Part shown: positions 33,043-42,234 of the stretch, one piece after another | Layout: each line of letters opens with the position of its first letter | Position numbering within the stretch: the stretch's first letter is position 1 | NCBI RefSeq assembly: GCF_026241135.1 | Contig: NZ_JAPFGA010000003.1 | Location: 284,956 to 331,087, forward strand | Length of the DNA: 46,132 nucleotides | Source: Galbibacter kalidii | GTDB taxonomy: Bacteria > Bacteroidota > Bacteroidia > Flavobacteriales > Flavobacteriaceae | Direction: 5' to 3' | Translations under genes and position numbers: made by a program | The notes under the pieces: model-generated | The model's input: only the letters and a program-made list of their open reading frames with translations | The model's database searches: none | What the model was told of the DNA's origin: nothing

Positions 33043-36000
33043 CTATTTTTTATCTGTTTTCCTTTTTGGATCACCATCTTTTTTCTTTTCCCCTGTATCA
33101 GGATCATACGCTCCTTTATGTTTCTTACCTGTTTTGTCATATACTTCCAATTCTCCATGTTGAGAATCCCATTCGCCAATGTCACCATTAGGCAAATGCC
33201 ATCTAGCTCTCTCATTTTTACGTTTAACTTTGGTAGCCCCCGGGAATCCCGGAAGAGTTTTTGGAGGTGGTATATAATTAAGGGATTGGGTTATTAAAGC
33301 ATGGTTTTCATTAACAAAATCTTCTGACTGTATAAGTAAAGATATCAGCATTGCTCCAGTCAAAAGCTCTCCTACTGCTGCTACATCAGCTGGCCCGGGT
33401 TCTGGGCCATCTAATTGAGAGGTTGTGGTAGCCATTAATACTACTCCCATAGCTATTTCATCTACATGGACATTCATAAACTTTTCTACCTGAACGTCTT
33501 CGCTTCTTAAAAACTCTCTTTTGCCTTTATCAAAATTAGAATCTGAATTCGAAACTTCTACTTCCCCTAAAACAGTTATATGTTTTTCATCACTTTCCCT
33601 ATAATCGTCATAGATTTCAGAATCAGGGCATGCTACTACATTTCCATTACCATCATAACATTTTCCACCGTCTGGATCAAAAGAAACTACAGGGTTATTA
33701 CCCATTGCCATATATGGAGAATGAAATTGTTCATATGGATCGGTAGTGATAAACCTTCCTATTGCCGCATCATAATGCCTTAATTCAAACTCGTACATTT
33801 CATAACCCAAACTCTTAGTGAGTTCCTGCCCCTGATATTTAAATTTCTTCGCTACATCATTTCCTAGCGATGAAATCCCTGGTCCATAACCCTTGTGCTG
33901 TAACCCAAAAGGGTAATAATTGCTCTCCTCAATGATCTCATCGCCCGTTATACTACCATTACTATTGGCATCCATATAGCTCAAACGTACGTTCCCCAAA
34001 TGATCCTTATATTGATAAACATAATCATACCCATTGCTATTGGGAGTCACATAGCCCTCTGCATGGCTGAAGAACTGTAACTGGTTGTTCTCATAGATGT
34101 AATTCCCGGCATATTCCGTTACCTTACCCGTGCTTACCGTTTTCTTTAACTTGACACCCGTCGCATCGTAAATATAAGAAATATTTCCACCTCCTATGGT
34201 GATACTGGCAGGTAAATTCAGGTGATTATAGGTGATACCATCCGTTGGTATCCCTTTGTTCAAGTCCTGGGTAAGGTTGCCATTGGCATCATAATCATAA
34301 TCCGTCCCCGTGTTCCCATCCTTAAATCCATAGGTATCATTACCGTCGTCCAATACTTTGGTCAGTTTGTTGCCTACTCCATAAGTATAGGTAAGGGCAT
34401 CCATTTGGCCATAGGCAGTAATTTCCCCGTTACTCTCCATAGCTGTGTGCCCCTGCCTTTCCAAGGCGGTAATGTTCCCGTTCTGGTCATAGGCAATACC
34501 ACTTACATTGTAGTTGCCGGTATTGTCCGTTGCTCCCGTGATCCGGTTAAGCGCATCATAGCTGTAGGTATACTGATTACTTACAGGATTACTGGTCGAA
34601 TTCTCACTTTGGGTATTCCATAGGGTTTGGCTGATGTTCCCGTTGAACAGCTTTTTATCGGTATCAGCGATGTCATTGTACCTGATCTCAAAACCGAACA
34701 AACTTGTTCCCAAACTCGATGGGGCATTGATCTTCTTGAGCCAGCCCCTGATGTTATAATCATAGCTGACCGTTTGTAAAGGGGTGCTTTCGGTGTTCCC
34801 TACCTTTTTGGTCTTGAGCTGTCCCAGATTGTCGTAGACATTATGGGCGATCAGTTCCCCTTTTTGGGCTATTGATAAATGAAGGGTCTTACCGCTCGAA
34901 GCCACAAAATGAAAGCCCGGCTGCAAGGTAAAGGACCCACTGGCCTCTTTTATAGTTGTCTCGCTTAACGGAGCCGAATAGGACTTGTTTACATAATCTG
35001 CCGTGTCGTCACAGCCTTCAAAACTGCTTCCCTCTCCTATACACTGATAATGGTCCACAAGCCTGCCCCTATGGTCATAGGTGTAATTGTCGATCGTCAC
35101 TATCCAGGTGCCTGTCCCTTTCCGGTGCTTGGTCTTGCTCACCAAGACCTTTCCGGTAAAGTCCAGGTCGCTTTCGTTGATGGTCGTGGTGTTCAGGTAA
35201 TCGTTCTGCTCGGCCGTATAGATCGCCCTTCCTTTTTTGTCATAGCCCGTTATGGTGGTGGTCCACGTGTTCGGGCTGTCATCATCGAGCACCTTTACCT
35301 TGCTCACCGTTGGCAAGCCTTTGGTTTCTATACCAGTGGCCTTTGGCTCACCATACACTTGGGAAGGTACCGTTAGGCCGTCCGTGTCCACATAGGTGTC
35401 GTAATAGTTCACCGTCAGGACTTCACTGAAACTGTCCGGAAAAGCCTGTTTGGTATAATGTACGGGCGTTCCCGCATAGGTACTTGCCGTAGCTGTCTGG
35501 GTTTCAAACTGTGTGCTGAATGCGTCTGCCGAGGCTTGCATAGCTGTCCTGTCATCAATGCTCTGGACAATGCCCGTATAGGCCACCCGGCCAAAGGCAT
35601 CGTATTTGGTGAACAGCCATTCGTTGTTGTCCCTCTGGTTGGCATCCTGGGCCAGCACCGGTTGGTCGAGTCTGTTGTACACAATGTGTTCCCAGCCCTT
35701 GCCCGGTATCTTTTTCTTCACCAAGCGGTTCTGCTCATCATACTTATATTGATATCCTAAAGCATTCAAATTTGACCTTAGAGTAGCTATATTCGCTGTT
35801 GTCGCATTAATCTTTGGAGGCAATACATAAGTCAAGTTTCCAAAAAGGTCATACACATAATAGGTGTCGTGTTGCACCTCCGATTCCCCTGCCGAGATGC
35901 TCCCGTCCATATTTATGTCCGATGGGCCATAAGTGCGTTTCAGGACCGCCCGGCCCTGCTTGTCCTTGAACTCTTCCGTGGTATGGAGGTTCCCGTCACC

Positions 36001-38541
36001 CGGTTGCCAGTTCTCGTCCTTGGTCACGGTCTTGTACAGTTCACCGGCCAGGTAATGGCCTACGGTATCTATTTCAAGTTCCGGGGCCTCTGTATCCCCA
36101 TTTACAAAACCTACTTGGAACAGCCGTACTTCATTAACGACATTTATATCATAAGAAAACTCGATCTCATGCCCGCCGTCTTTTTTCCAGGATTCTCCTG
36201 GGGCTGCCTGTTTTAACACCCTGTTGAGTGGTGAAGGTTCGAACACTTTTTCTGAATAAGGGTTCGCACTCCCTTGTACCACATCGTCTGGATAATGCGA
36301 TTCATAATACGTTTGGGTTTTTCCGTCAGGGTCCATTCCCCGGTAATTCCCTATGGTACCCCCCGCCATATATGGGAGCCATTCCTTGTCCTGCCTCCCA
36401 TAGTCGTCATAACCGATATGGGTCACGATGTCCTGTGACCCCGGAGAGGCTTTGATGCCCACCTGCTGCATCGGACGGCCAAGGCCGTCGAAATAGGTGA
36501 CCTGTTCGATCACATCGCTGTTCTCATTGATACCCCCGGGGGCAGTCATAGGGCTTTGGTAGGTACGGGTGTAGATATAGTTCTCGTTGCTCAAGGTCGC
36601 TTCTTCGTAAGGACAGCCATTGTTGTCCCCGTATTCGTCCGGGCACTGGTCGTTGTTGTTGGTCACATAGCCGGAAGGCTTAACACTTTGGTACACCGTA
36701 TCGCCAGGTTCCCCAAAACCGTCACCGTCGGCATCCCTGTAAAAGTTCTGTGGGGGGATGTTGGTGATCAGCTCGGTCGAATCATCGTGATCATCATCAT
36801 TGCTTACATAACCGGTAGGCCGGTCACATGCCGATTGTGCCGCATTAGGATCTCCATAGCCGTCACCATCGGTATCGGCATACCATGTAGCATCAGGGTT
36901 TAATGAAGGATTACCGTCATTACAATCCCCTAATGGTTTTGTAGTAGTACCATATCCTGCTCCGGGGCTCGTACATTGTGTTTTTGTTGAAACTGCATAC
37001 CCGTCACCATCAGCATCCAAATACCAAGTAGTATCAGGATTTAACGAAGCATTGTTGTCATTGCAATCCCCCGTGGGCTTTACGGTTCTTGTATAACCGG
37101 ATCCAGGGCTTACACATTGTGTTTTTACCGTAGCTGCAAAACCGTCACCATCGGCATCTTTGTACCATTTGGTGTCCGGGTTGATCGCCACATTGGAATC
37201 ATTACAGTCACCCAATGGCTTTACGGTTCTTGTATATCCCGTTCCCGGGCTCATACATTGTGTCTTTACCGTCGCTGCAAATCCATCCCCATCGGCATCC
37301 TTGTACCACTTGGTGTCCGGGTTGATCGCCGCACTGGAATCGTTACAGTCACCCAATGGCTTTACACTCCTTGTATATCCTGATCCAGGACTTGCACATT
37401 GTGTCTTTACCGTGGCTGCAAATCCATCCCCATCGGCATCCTTGTACCACTTGGTGTCCGGGTTGATCGCCGCACTGGAATCATTACAGTCACCCAATGG
37501 CTTTACGGTTCTTGTATATCCCGTTCCCGGGCTCGTACATTGTGTCTTTACCGTCGCTGCAAAACCGTCACCATCGGCATCCTTGTACCATTTGGTATCC
37601 GGATTGATCGATGCATTGGAATCGTTACAGTCCCCCAACGGTTTTACTGTCCTTGTATATCCTGATCCAGGACTTGCACATTGTGTCTTTACCGTTGCTG
37701 CAAAACCGTCACCATCGGCATCCTTGTACCATTTGGTATCCGGATTGATCGATGCATTGGAGTCATTACAGTCCCCCAATGGCTTTACCGTAGTGGAGTA
37801 GCCTGAACCCGGGCTTGCACATTCTACACGGGTAAGTTCGGCATAACCGTCATTATCTACATCTTTGTACCAGGTTTTGGAACAAGAGAGCTGACTTATT
37901 TGTTCACCAATAGCGACATCATCACCTCCAACATTCGCCCTGCCTACGAGAATAACTGTGCGAGTATTACCAGTATTGTTTTCATTACAAGTCACAGAAA
38001 TAGAAGTGCCCGTCTGGGAAATGGAGATCCAACTAGGGATCGACTGCCCACTTGAAGTGGTAAAAGAAAATGTAGCAGTACTCGAACTACAATTGGAGAA
38101 ACTAAGGTTATAGTTTTTGGTTTCACCAAAAGGATTAAAAGTACCCCCGCTAAAACCACTTACCGAGCAAGGTTCCGGTGGGGGTGGGGGTGGCTCGGTC
38201 CCTTGTTTTACTATAAAACCGTTGACCGTGTTGCCGTTGGCCCTCACCGGGATACTGGCTTCCCTGTACCCGCTCGACAAACTTTGGGCGGTAACCTGTA
38301 TCGTATAACCGGATACATTTACCGTCAGCCAACTGGGCACGTTATAGACACTGATCGTTGGGTTATCACAGCCCCCGGAAGGAAAACTTACGGTTGTTGT
38401 CTGGTAGCCCCCGTTTAACGGAAATTCCAACGGGTTTTTGCTTAGTGATGAGCTATAGCACTGGGCCTCTATTGTTGTTAGCCCGGTAAAGCATATAAAA
38501 AGGAGTGTCGTATATATCGTTTTTAAGAGGTAGGTTTTCAT
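33043..38541 (-). CDS. Rhs/YD-repeat toxin B with MopE-like repeats and colicin E3-type RNase tip
   Basis: 1832 residues from the Met that matches the rhs A start (MKTYLLKTIYTTLLFICF signal peptide); an ATG 12 bases upstream (38553, overlapping the SpvB-like stop) is also possible. Order: BACON-like module (about 25-115), second BACON-like module (to about 222), nine MopE/DxDxDG repeats (about 222-650), DUF6443 (YFDGLGRPMQQVGI), YD repeats, core end DAAIGRFITTDPYEQFHSPY. The tip closes with WHLPNGDIGEWDSQHGELEV, then YDPDTGEKKKDGDPKRKTDKK-type basic tail (21 residues split here as YDPDTGE and KKKDGDPKRKTDKK). Compared with colicin E3 (D510, H513, E517, R545) the equivalents D1792, H1795, E1799 and R1827 are all present at identical spacing, so 16S rRNA cleavage is expected. 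Immunity gene follows at 7 bases. Confidence 0.92.
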   Translation of the reverse strand: MKTYLLKTIYTTLLFICFTGLTTIEAQCYSSSLSKNPLEFPLNGGYQTTTVSFPSGGCDNPTISVYNVPSWLTVNVSGYTIQVTAQSLSSGYREASIPVRANGNTVNGFIVKQGTEPPPPPPEPCSVSGFSGGTFNPFGETKNYNLSFSNCSSSTATFSFTTSSGQSIPSWISISQTGTSISVTCNENNTGNTRTVILVGRANVGGDDVAIGEQISQLSCSKTWYKDVDNDGYAELTRVECASPGSGYSTTVKPLGDCNDSNASINPDTKWYKDADGDGFAATVKTQCASPGSGYTRTVKPLGDCNDSNASINPDTKWYKDADGDGFAATVKTQCTSPGTGYTRTVKPLGDCNDSSAAINPDTKWYKDADGDGFAATVKTQCASPGSGYTRSVKPLGDCNDSSAAINPDTKWYKDADGDGFAATVKTQCMSPGTGYTRTVKPLGDCNDSNVAINPDTKWYKDADGDGFAATVKTQCVSPGSGYTRTVKPTGDCNDNNASLNPDTTWYLDADGDGYAVSTKTQCTSPGAGYGTTTKPLGDCNDGNPSLNPDATWYADTDGDGYGDPNAAQSACDRPTGYVSNDDDHDDSTELITNIPPQNFYRDADGDGFGEPGDTVYQSVKPSGYVTNNNDQCPDEYGDNNGCPYEEATLSNENYIYTRTYQSPMTAPGGINENSDVIEQVTYFDGLGRPMQQVGIKASPGSQDIVTHIGYDDYGRQDKEWLPYMAGGTIGNYRGMDPDGKTQTYYESHYPDDVVQGSANPYSEKVFEPSPLNRVLKQAAPGESWKKDGGHEIEFSYDINVVNEVRLFQVGFVNGDTEAPELEIDTVGHYLAGELYKTVTKDENWQPGDGNLHTTEEFKDKQGRAVLKRTYGPSDINMDGSISAGESEVQHDTYYVYDLFGNLTYVLPPKINATTANIATLRSNLNALGYQYKYDEQNRLVKKKIPGKGWEHIVYNRLDQPVLAQDANQRDNNEWLFTKYDAFGRVAYTGIVQSIDDRTAMQASADAFSTQFETQTATASTYAGTPVHYTKQAFPDSFSEVLTVNYYDTYVDTDGLTVPSQVYGEPKATGIETKGLPTVSKVKVLDDDSPNTWTTTITGYDKKGRAIYTAEQNDYLNTTTINESDLDFTGKVLVSKTKHRKGTGTWIVTIDNYTYDHRGRLVDHYQCIGEGSSFEGCDDTADYVNKSYSAPLSETTIKEASGSFTLQPGFHFVASSGKTLHLSIAQKGELIAHNVYDNLGQLKTKKVGNTESTPLQTVSYDYNIRGWLKKINAPSSLGTSLFGFEIRYNDIADTDKKLFNGNISQTLWNTQSENSTSNPVSNQYTYSYDALNRITGATDNTGNYNVSGIAYDQNGNITALERQGHTAMESNGEITAYGQMDALTYTYGVGNKLTKVLDDGNDTYGFKDGNTGTDYDYDANGNLTQDLNKGIPTDGITYNHLNLPASITIGGGNISYIYDATGVKLKKTVSTGKVTEYAGNYIYENNQLQFFSHAEGYVTPNSNGYDYVYQYKDHLGNVRLSYMDANSNGSITGDEIIEESNYYPFGLQHKGYGPGISSLGNDVAKKFKYQGQELTKSLGYEMYEFELRHYDAAIGRFITTDPYEQFHSPYMAMGNNPVVSFDPDGGKCYDGNGNVVACPDSEIYDDYRESDEKHITVLGEVEVSNSDSNFDKGKREFLRSEDVQVEKFMNVHVDEIAMGVVLMATTTSQLDGPEPGPADVAAVGELLTGAMLISLLIQSEDFVNENHALITQSLNYIPPPKTLPGFPGATKVKRKNERARWHLPNGDIGEWDSQHGELEVYDKTGKKHKGAYDPDTGEKKKDGDPKRKTDKK
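34096..35327 (-). repeat. Rhs core direct repeat, rhs B copy
   Basis: Partner of the orphan copy at about 26830-28066. Homology in the orphan ends at its 28066 junction, corresponding to about 35327 here (TKGLPTVSKVKVLDDDSPN versus TQGLATVSKVKVLDEDSPN). Shorter high-identity blocks of the core end (about 33780-34090) are shared with the orphans at 29.74-29.97 and 32.10-32.35 kb. Confidence 0.8.
36620..37875 (-). repeat. 141-bp tandem repeats encoding MopE-like calcium-binding motifs
   Basis: Within rhs B, seven repeats of 47 residues (KWYKDADGDGFAATVKTQC, then SPGSGYTRTVKPLGDCNDSN, then ASINPD) are followed by two degenerate copies (WYADTDGDGYGDP and FYRDADGDGFGEP). Each has a D-x-D-x-D-G loop, and the first seven also have a paired Cys (TQC...DCND), the putative metal-binding motif of the MopE type. 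DNA identity between the middle copies is very high, so copy number is likely to vary. rhs A has no such array at the same point. Confidence 0.9.
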
Positions 38542-38552
38542 AGGTATTGGCA

Positions 38553-41384
38553 TTAGTTTTGGTCTTTATAGTGGTACTTGTTTTCGGAAAGCAGCTCTCC
38601 CGCATCGTTTTTTACAAACTCCAAGCGGTTGAAATCGTCGTATTCATAATAGGTCGTGTAACCTTTGGAATCAGTGATCGTGCTCACCCCTACCAAGGGG
38701 TCGTAGGTGTAGGTCGTTACTTGGGCATTGGGCATCGCATCCCGGATATCCTCCAGTGCACTGGTCAGACTACTCTCACTTCCGGTGTTCGAGGCGTTCT
38801 TGGCAGCTGTGATCAGGGAAGATGGAATACTCCCATAAGAGGTTACGTTCGCGATCTTAGCTATGGGATATTGACCATTATACCCCCACAGGTACACTAC
38901 CGAAGAGCCGTTCGCCTGTTGCATTTCCTCTGGGTTCCCGTAACTGTCATAGCGTTTGTACTCGATCCGTGGCTCTATAGGACCACTCCCCTTCGAGGTT
39001 AACACCTTCTCTGGCAAAATCCTATTACTGCCCCAATCCTTATAGATGGTTTTTGATAATTCTAAAAGAACTTCATTCGATTCCCCGTTCTCGATATTAT
39101 AATTTTTCTTTTCAATTACCGGAGACAAAATATTTCTCGAAACCATTGCTGTATAAGGAGCTGTTGAATAATCTTCAGGATAGAAGTAATCCTCTCTCAA
39201 ATGCTCCCCGAGACTAGTTTGGATTTGTTTCTTTTTCAAAAATAAATGGTTATTATACTCGTACTGTCCCCTAGTTATCAAATTACCGCTATCATAATAG
39301 GACACTACTTTAGTGCTATCTAATCTTTGATGAAGTTGGTTAAATTCAATATTATAAAAAGTAAAGAAATATGCTTTCAATTTCACGTTGGCGTTATTCT
39401 TCACAACTTTAGAAACATCTAGCCCACGAGCAACCATGTTGGCATTATGAGAATAGTAATTGTTTACGATTTTTAGTGTATCTAAATCAGTATTCAAGTA
39501 AACCGTTTTATTCTCGAATGTACTTCCAAAGGTTTTATCATAATAGAATTTAGGTAAAAATTGAATCTCACTATGTTGCCATGGATATCCTTTACTTATA
39601 CTCCACTGATCCGATCTTCTCCTATCTATAAAAGAGGTATCAAAATAGTGTTCTATTATACCATTACTGCTTGTTTCATCTCCAATAAACTCTGTTACCT
39701 TTCCATATATAATAGGAGAACCATTAATGCCCACATCACAATTCGAGGAGGAAGAAGCTGTCATTGTATTGGAAACAGGGTCTGTTGTCCTGTCATATGC
39801 ATTCATAAAATGACTTTGATAGTATACATCTGAGTTTAGCCTATAATACGGATCTGAATATTGATAAGTTCTTTTTAGATCATTATTTCCTGTCCTGTTA
39901 ATAATAGATTTTACTCGAATTCCTGCAGTATAATCATCATTACCTTCATATTCATAAATGCGTTCTCCCCCAGATGGAAATACAATTTTATTTAACACCC
40001 CTAGCTTCGCATAATTATAATTAGGAGACCTGTCGGCGTCTCCAAAAATATTAGCTACATAAGGCGCCCAAAAAAAATCTGGAAGTAAATCTTCATTCCA
40101 TTCTCCATTATAATATCCCCAAAAATCTATTTCAAAACTATTTTGGGCATTACTATTAAAAGGTTCATTTTCAATATATGGAAATCGTCCATTTTCATAT
40201 TCAAAACTATATTTGGAGATTTCCTTGTTCTTGGAGTCTAAAAAACTAAGTTCATCTAATTTATACCAGTTCTTACGATTAGCCTCAACATTTGCAAATT
40301 TTGAAAGGTCAAATTTGATTGTCCGAATAGGATTGGCATTGCTTTTTTGATATATTTTTATGTCCTTTAATAAACATTCCGGATAGTCATATAAATAATT
40401 GAATTGAATATGACCTGATTTAAACTCTATACTTCTAATTCTCTTTTTGGTATAATAATAAACATTATGATTTACCGTGCTACTTATAGTATGAGCTCCA
40501 CCTACTGATGTTATGGACTTACTGAATTGAACATTATGCTTTTTAAAATATTTTAATCCATCGGCACGGACAATGACATCTTCATATTTAAAATGAATAG
40601 TGTCCCTTTTGTTTTTGGATATTATTTCCATTAGTAACCAGGAGGTCCTTCCTAAAGGAAATGTTGAGGTAGAAATATTTGAATAATCTTCATATGCTGT
40701 ATCAATTCCGTTAAAAGACTTTCCAAACCTGTACAACGTCCCCGATTCATCCAGAATATCAAAATACTGAAACTTATTATCGCTAAAAGTGGGAATAATT
40801 TTGACAGGTTGATAAGGCAGTAATTTTGGCTTTAAAAACTCACTTAACTGCTGGTTTCTTCCAAAAACAAACTTACCCGACTTTCCGTTCGGCAGGACAA
40901 AAGAAAACAAATCAAGAGATGAATCCTTATGCCCCAATGCTATTTGATCGAGAACTAAGGCATCATCATCCTGTTCTAAATTATTGTTATTACTCGAAAT
41001 TTCAGCTTCCAAAGGAATATTAAAGTTCCAAAATTTCTCATCGGCTTCATCATTTATTGATCTCGCAATAAGACCAAAAGCGTTTAACGACCATCCCAGA
41101 CCAACAAATCCGCTAACATCCTCATTGGGCTTAAGGCCAGAATAACTATATGATAAAGAAATAGGGAAGCTTATGTCTTTATACTCAATATTATAAATAG
41201 GAATATTCATGCTGGGAATACCTAAAGACAATTGATTAGGAAAATCAATAAACTCAATAAATTTTTGAGACTCTGGTGAGGGAGGAATAATTTTAGGTAA
41301 TTCGTAAGACTGTCCTAAAACGACATTAAAAGTCATTAATACACAGATATATAGATATTTAGCTTTTTTCATGTTCATATTCAT
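38553..41384 (-). CDS. SpvB-like/YD-repeat secreted partner of Rhs B
   Basis: 943 residues (939 if the Met at 41372 is used, which starts the signal peptide MKKAKYLYICVLMTFNVVLG). N-terminal SpvB-like pattern: LPKIIPPSPESQKFIEFIDF, FPISLSYSYSGLKPNEDVSG and FVGLGWSLNAFGLIARSIND. Middle part diverged from the operon A paralogue. C-terminal YD-repeat ending TYTYDPLVGVSTITDSKGYT, YYEYDDFNRLEFVKND. Same place and same closing sequence as 9876-12737, so each Rhs toxin has a dedicated partner. Stop and rhs B start region are contiguous (TAATG), suggesting coupled synthesis of the two. Confidence 0.85.
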   Translation of the reverse strand: MNMNMKKAKYLYICVLMTFNVVLGQSYELPKIIPPSPESQKFIEFIDFPNQLSLGIPSMNIPIYNIEYKDISFPISLSYSYSGLKPNEDVSGFVGLGWSLNAFGLIARSINDEADEKFWNFNIPLEAEISSNNNNLEQDDDALVLDQIALGHKDSSLDLFSFVLPNGKSGKFVFGRNQQLSEFLKPKLLPYQPVKIIPTFSDNKFQYFDILDESGTLYRFGKSFNGIDTAYEDYSNISTSTFPLGRTSWLLMEIISKNKRDTIHFKYEDVIVRADGLKYFKKHNVQFSKSITSVGGAHTISSTVNHNVYYYTKKRIRSIEFKSGHIQFNYLYDYPECLLKDIKIYQKSNANPIRTIKFDLSKFANVEANRKNWYKLDELSFLDSKNKEISKYSFEYENGRFPYIENEPFNSNAQNSFEIDFWGYYNGEWNEDLLPDFFWAPYVANIFGDADRSPNYNYAKLGVLNKIVFPSGGERIYEYEGNDDYTAGIRVKSIINRTGNNDLKRTYQYSDPYYRLNSDVYYQSHFMNAYDRTTDPVSNTMTASSSSNCDVGINGSPIIYGKVTEFIGDETSSNGIIEHYFDTSFIDRRRSDQWSISKGYPWQHSEIQFLPKFYYDKTFGSTFENKTVYLNTDLDTLKIVNNYYSHNANMVARGLDVSKVVKNNANVKLKAYFFTFYNIEFNQLHQRLDSTKVVSYYDSGNLITRGQYEYNNHLFLKKKQIQTSLGEHLREDYFYPEDYSTAPYTAMVSRNILSPVIEKKNYNIENGESNEVLLELSKTIYKDWGSNRILPEKVLTSKGSGPIEPRIEYKRYDSYGNPEEMQQANGSSVVYLWGYNGQYPIAKIANVTSYGSIPSSLITAAKNASNTGSESSLTSALEDIRDAMPNAQVTTYTYDPLVGVSTITDSKGYTTYYEYDDFNRLEFVKNDAGELLSENKYHYKDQN

Positions 41385-41406
41385 TAAATATTTTAGTAAA
41401 TTTCGT

Positions 41407-42234
41407 TTAGTCGTGGTTAACTTCTAGTTTTTTGATAACTTTCTGTTGTTTAACTACAATCTCCTTCAATTGTTTTAAAGTTTCTTCGTACTTATTAATT
41501 CTTTTCTGCTGCTCAATAGTATAAAGCATCAACTCCTCGATCTTCTGTAAAAGCTTTGCATTCATATCACCTAGATAAATCCCGTTTTCTTCCACTTCTA
41601 TAGCCGAGGGAATATCCTTAAGATGTCCGTTTTCTTTAATATGCTGTTCTACTTCTTCGAGGGTTGGGAGGTTGTAATCTTTTTCAAAAACAAAATCGCT
41701 CCAGCTGGTCTCTACTTTGATTTCTTTAGCTCGGATTTTTCCGTTGACAGCTAATTTCCAGTTCCCAGGATTGATTGTTCCGATTCCTAAGCTGCCCTTA
41801 AAATAAGACCGCTCCCCATTCCCCCTTAACATGGTAGAATCACCCAATTTAAAATACCCATATTCTCTCCCGTCATCAAACTTAGCCAAGTGCAATCTTA
41901 CCGACTGTGAATTGCCCTCTTCGGTTATCATCAATCCACTATGTCTGTTAATTTGGTTGATATGTAACAACGATTCCGGGGCAATTGTATTAACCCCTAC
42001 TTTTCCTCCGGAAAGTATAGAAACCCTTTCTTTAGAGCCGGTGGCGTCCTCGAACACACCCCATCGATCTCCATTAATCATTCCACTAGCCCAAATACCA
42101 TTGCTGGATGTACTTTGGAACAGACTTACGTTGTTGGGTGAATTCAGGATTATTTTACGATAATTCTGAGTTAAATCCTGAGCAGAAGCTTCTACAAAAA
42201 ATATAATGACAAAGATTATAACTAGTTTTTTCAC
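41407..42234 (-). CDS. Fibre-like secreted protein B4
   Basis: 275 residues. Signal peptide MKKLVIIFVIIFFVEASA; a short head containing KVGVNTIAPESLLHINQINR and GSLGIGTINPGNWKLAVNGK shaft turns; tail WSDFVFEKDYNLPTLEEVEQ, GHLKDIPSAIEVEENGIYLG, with DMNAKLLQKIEELMLYTIEQ and a coiled coil to the end (KQLKEIVVKQQKVIKKLEVN). The VNGKIRAKEIKVETSWSDFV part is the same as in operon A fibre A2. Four-base overlap with B3; the SpvB-like gene follows. Confidence 0.8.
   Translation of the reverse strand: MKKLVIIFVIIFFVEASAQDLTQNYRKIILNSPNNVSLFQSTSSNGIWASGMINGDRWGVFEDATGSKERVSILSGGKVGVNTIAPESLLHINQINRHSGLMITEEGNSQSVRLHLAKFDDGREYGYFKLGDSTMLRGNGERSYFKGSLGIGTINPGNWKLAVNGKIRAKEIKVETSWSDFVFEKDYNLPTLEEVEQHIKENGHLKDIPSAIEVEENGIYLGDMNAKLLQKIEELMLYTIEQQKRINKYEETLKQLKEIVVKQQKVIKKLEVNHD

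Noticed and set aside
33036-33215. Longer start for the E3-type immunity gene
   Set aside because: Residues before MKDFKIQRC are the overlapping rhs B 3' end in another frame; the ATG at 33035 fits the 7-base spacing.
37160-37801. Plus-strand repetitive ORF of 213 residues opposite the rhs B repeats
   Set aside because: It is the antisense reading of the 141-bp MopE repeats; the minus-strand frame has clear DxDxDG motifs and continues in Rhs.
36860-37860. Regular repeats that could suggest a CRISPR array
   Set aside because: Period is 141 bp with no short unique spacers, and the repeats are in-frame coding sequence.
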